Shown one piece after another: positions 61,853 to 64,000 of a DNA stretch of 64,000 nucleotides. Each line of letters starts with the position of its first letter. The stretch's first letter is position 1. The DNA is from Dasyornis broadbenti (lineage: Eukaryota > Chordata > Aves > Passeriformes > Dasyornithidae): contig VZRN01003162.1 in the NCBI GenBank assembly GCA_013397935.1, positions 1 through 64,000 on the forward strand, read 5' to 3'. The notes below the pieces were generated by a model. That model was not told where the DNA came from, did not search any database, and worked only from the letters and a program-made list of their open reading frames with translations. The translations under genes and the position numbers were made by a program.

Positions 61853-63084
61853 CCTTCAAATGTGGATCGGAGTTCCTGTTGCCTAATCCTCAAGGACTGG
61901 CAGCGTAAAGCTGCAGGTGCCCAGAAATAGCTCTTTACTAAGAGGTCCGCAAAGCCTGCTCTTGTACTGAGCAGCTCTGAGTGAAGAGGCAACATTGGAC
62001 TATTCTGATTCACTACATCTTCTAAGCTTATGCACGTTCTTCCTTTGGTGTGTGGATGTGAGAGGAGGTGCCTCCACTTGCTGCATGCATAGATAGGGAT
62101 GAAGCTGTCAAAATCCATGTGTAAGAGCAAAGCTGCTCCGCTTCAGCGATACTTGGCTCCACAGCAGAGGAAAAGTGGAGAGGCATTTGAGTTATGCCTA
62201 CTGCTAATCTGTATTAGCAAAAAAGCAGTGGAAGCTATTTTCATTATCCTTTGCTTTTGTTCTGCTAATCCTTCACTAGTCAGAAAAAAAGAAGTATTTT
62301 GAAGGCTTAAATTTATTCGCATTTGTTCTGCAGATTTGCAAGCAGTGAGGAGCTCGTACTTAGAATATTCTGTACCCAGGTGATGTGTAGATCATCTATA
62401 AAAGAACACCTTACTGACTGCATGAATTCCTATTTACTATGGTTGGTGGAACTGCTTACCTGTGTTTCCTCTTCTGCCACTAGATTATATGGAAAGAGAA
62501 TAATTTCTCAGTCAGTCAGAACTTTTTATATTGGAATTGAACAACAATGCAGCCTCTCACTTGTCAAATTCCTTATGTAAACTGGTAGCAATAATAGAAA
62601 AAGATACTTAACATTTACATCCTCCTGGCATTTGTCTTCTACAGAGCCCAACTCACAAATCAGCTTCAGTTTGTTCAGCTGCAAATACAAGATTAATGAT
62701 TTGCTCAAAAACAACATGAATAATCATATCATTTTCCCCTGCATTTTCATCATTACCATTAATCATCTGACATACTTCCTTTTATAGATGGTTTCAGAAG
62801 TCTATTCAACTTGATCCTAATGTAGTGATACAAAGTAATATTGGGCCAAAATTTTCAAGTTCAAAACAAAATCCACAAACTTTCAGACATATCTGCATTT
62901 CAGACATACCTGCACTGTGTATCCTGGCTGGAAATAACTAGAACGTCCCAGATGTTTTTGATAATGTGTGAGGAACAAACTGAGCAGACACAGCCAAAAG
63001 ATAAACTGAAAGATTTTACAAAGCTAAAAGAGTACATGAGATTTAGAGAACTTGTATCTCTACATTTCATCGGAATGTTTTGAT

Positions 63085-63108
63085 CCAGTAGAATTTGAAT
63101 TCTGCTGG
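63085..63108. repeat. 24-bp near-perfect palindrome
   Basis: CCAGTAGAATT at 63085-63095 and AATTCTGCTGG at 63098-63108 are inverted copies around TG, with one mismatch that would be a G-U pair in RNA. Confidence 0.8.
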
Positions 63109-63820
63109 CAATTCTCTCAGAACTTCATAAAAAAATCCATATTGTCATATCAGTAAAATATCTGACACAAATATCTGAATTTAGAGATGTTTACTGAATC
63201 GGTACCAGAAAAATCTTCTTACTGAATCACATGGTGACAGTTATTTGTAGCAGAAAAGGAAAATGAGTTTTAATACACAGAAAAAGGGAAAGCTGAGCCA
63301 AAAAGGGGAATGGAGGAATGAAATAATAGAATAGCAGTTGACTGTGACACAGATGGGTTATGAGCTCAGCTTTGACTGGTCTTACAAGTTTTAAAAAAAA
63401 AGTCCTTTCCCCCAGCTTTCTCCTGTTCAAACTGATTCATCACACTATTTATATTTTTTTGGCCTCAGATAAATTTTTTCTAAAGACTCCTTCAAAACAT
63501 GTGAAGGAATGCCCTCTGGTGAGGTCTTGAATCACGTGGGGTTTTTTTTCTGGAAAAGGATATTGTGCCCTGCTGGCAGGCCTGCCTTCTTTCCTCAGGC
63601 TTTATTTCTCTGATACAAGAACTTGTTTGTTAGAAATTATCTTGTTTCTGCAATGACTAGGATAGTCTGACCCGCCTTTAGCTGCCAAGAAAGCCTTGTT
63701 CTCCATGAGCTAATGCAAGTCCATTCCAGAGGAATAGGCAATATGTTATGACATCCGTGTATTTTGTATGCTCTCTAAGAATATCAAACCCTCATGGAAG
63801 CCTGTTCTAGCGTAACACAT

Positions 63821-63873
63821 TTTCTAAATGAATTGAATGGAATGAATTGAATGTCTTTCTAAATGAATTGAAT
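63821..63873. repeat. 18-bp direct repeat with 35-bp period
   Basis: TTTCTAAATGAATTGAAT occurs exactly at 63821-63838 and 63856-63873. The spacer holds a further partial copy, AATGAATTGAATG, so the array is about two and a half units. Confidence 0.9.
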
Positions 63874-64000
63874 CCTTCTACCATTGTATAATAATTATCC
63901 TAGCTTCTCATATATGTATTTTGAATCGGGGGTACTATTTTGTTAAGCTGTTAGCTGACATTTCGTGATTCTGTTCTTTTCCTGATGCTTTCCAATTAAG

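Larger units (their letters stand above)
58731..64000. other. Non-coding DNA to the window end
   Basis: A/T-rich sequence with no recognised repeat family or gene. It contains the unidentified 171-codon frame, the palindrome at 63085 and the duplication at 63821, listed separately. Confidence 0.6.

Noticed and set aside
1..64000. tRNA, rRNA, CRISPR array, operon or phage-like modules
   Set aside because: None is visible; repeats are irregular and the composition and repeat families are those of a bird nuclear genome.

Overview
The window reads as vertebrate, specifically avian, non-coding DNA. The basis is at least seven fragments of the CR1 non-LTR retrotransposon, several ending in the typical ATTCTATGATTCTAT-type 3' repeat, and a solo retroviral LTR of a kind I associate from memory with songbird genomes. 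The songbird assignment is a guess; the bird assignment is firm. I recognise no host protein-coding exon, rRNA, tRNA or CRISPR array, and no bacterial gene organisation. Almost all open frames are short (60-125 codons) and scattered on both strands, as expected by chance in A/T-rich DNA. The window is probably intergenic or lies inside a long intron.

Layout. Bases 1-121 are a GC-rich edge, perhaps the end of a repeat. A solo LTR fills 2009-2713, flanked by a perfect 5-bp target duplication (ACACC). It is the most CpG-dense part of the window and carries a CTCF-like motif. A 5'-truncated CR1 (minus strand) follows at 2875-3502. From 3503 to about 45860 there is A/T-rich single-copy-looking DNA with small CR1 3' ends at 11451, 20415, 27331 and 41569, homopolymer tracts, short tandem duplications and a few perfect inverted repeats. 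Some stretches (about 4470-5010, 30440-30620, 32760-32960) look like candidate conserved non-coding elements, which cannot be tested here.

Two CR1 copies of one 3' subfamily lie on the minus strand at 45862-46308 and 56458-58730. The second is the most informative element. It keeps the ORF1 esterase region, the ORF2 endonuclease region and the 3' end, but the reverse transcriptase region is missing, with endonuclease sequence joined directly to the ORF2 C-terminus. Both copies share the same one-base deletion in the ORF2 C-terminus. From 58731 to the end I see only unannotated DNA, including the longest open frame of the window (171 codons, minus strand, 61337-61852), which I do not recognise.

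No genes work together here in a pathway. What can be described is a history of retroelement insertion and decay. I did not find a convincing undescribed biological system. The best leads are the RT-less CR1, the shared ORF2 deletion, the CTCF-like site in the LTR, and the isolated hairpins.
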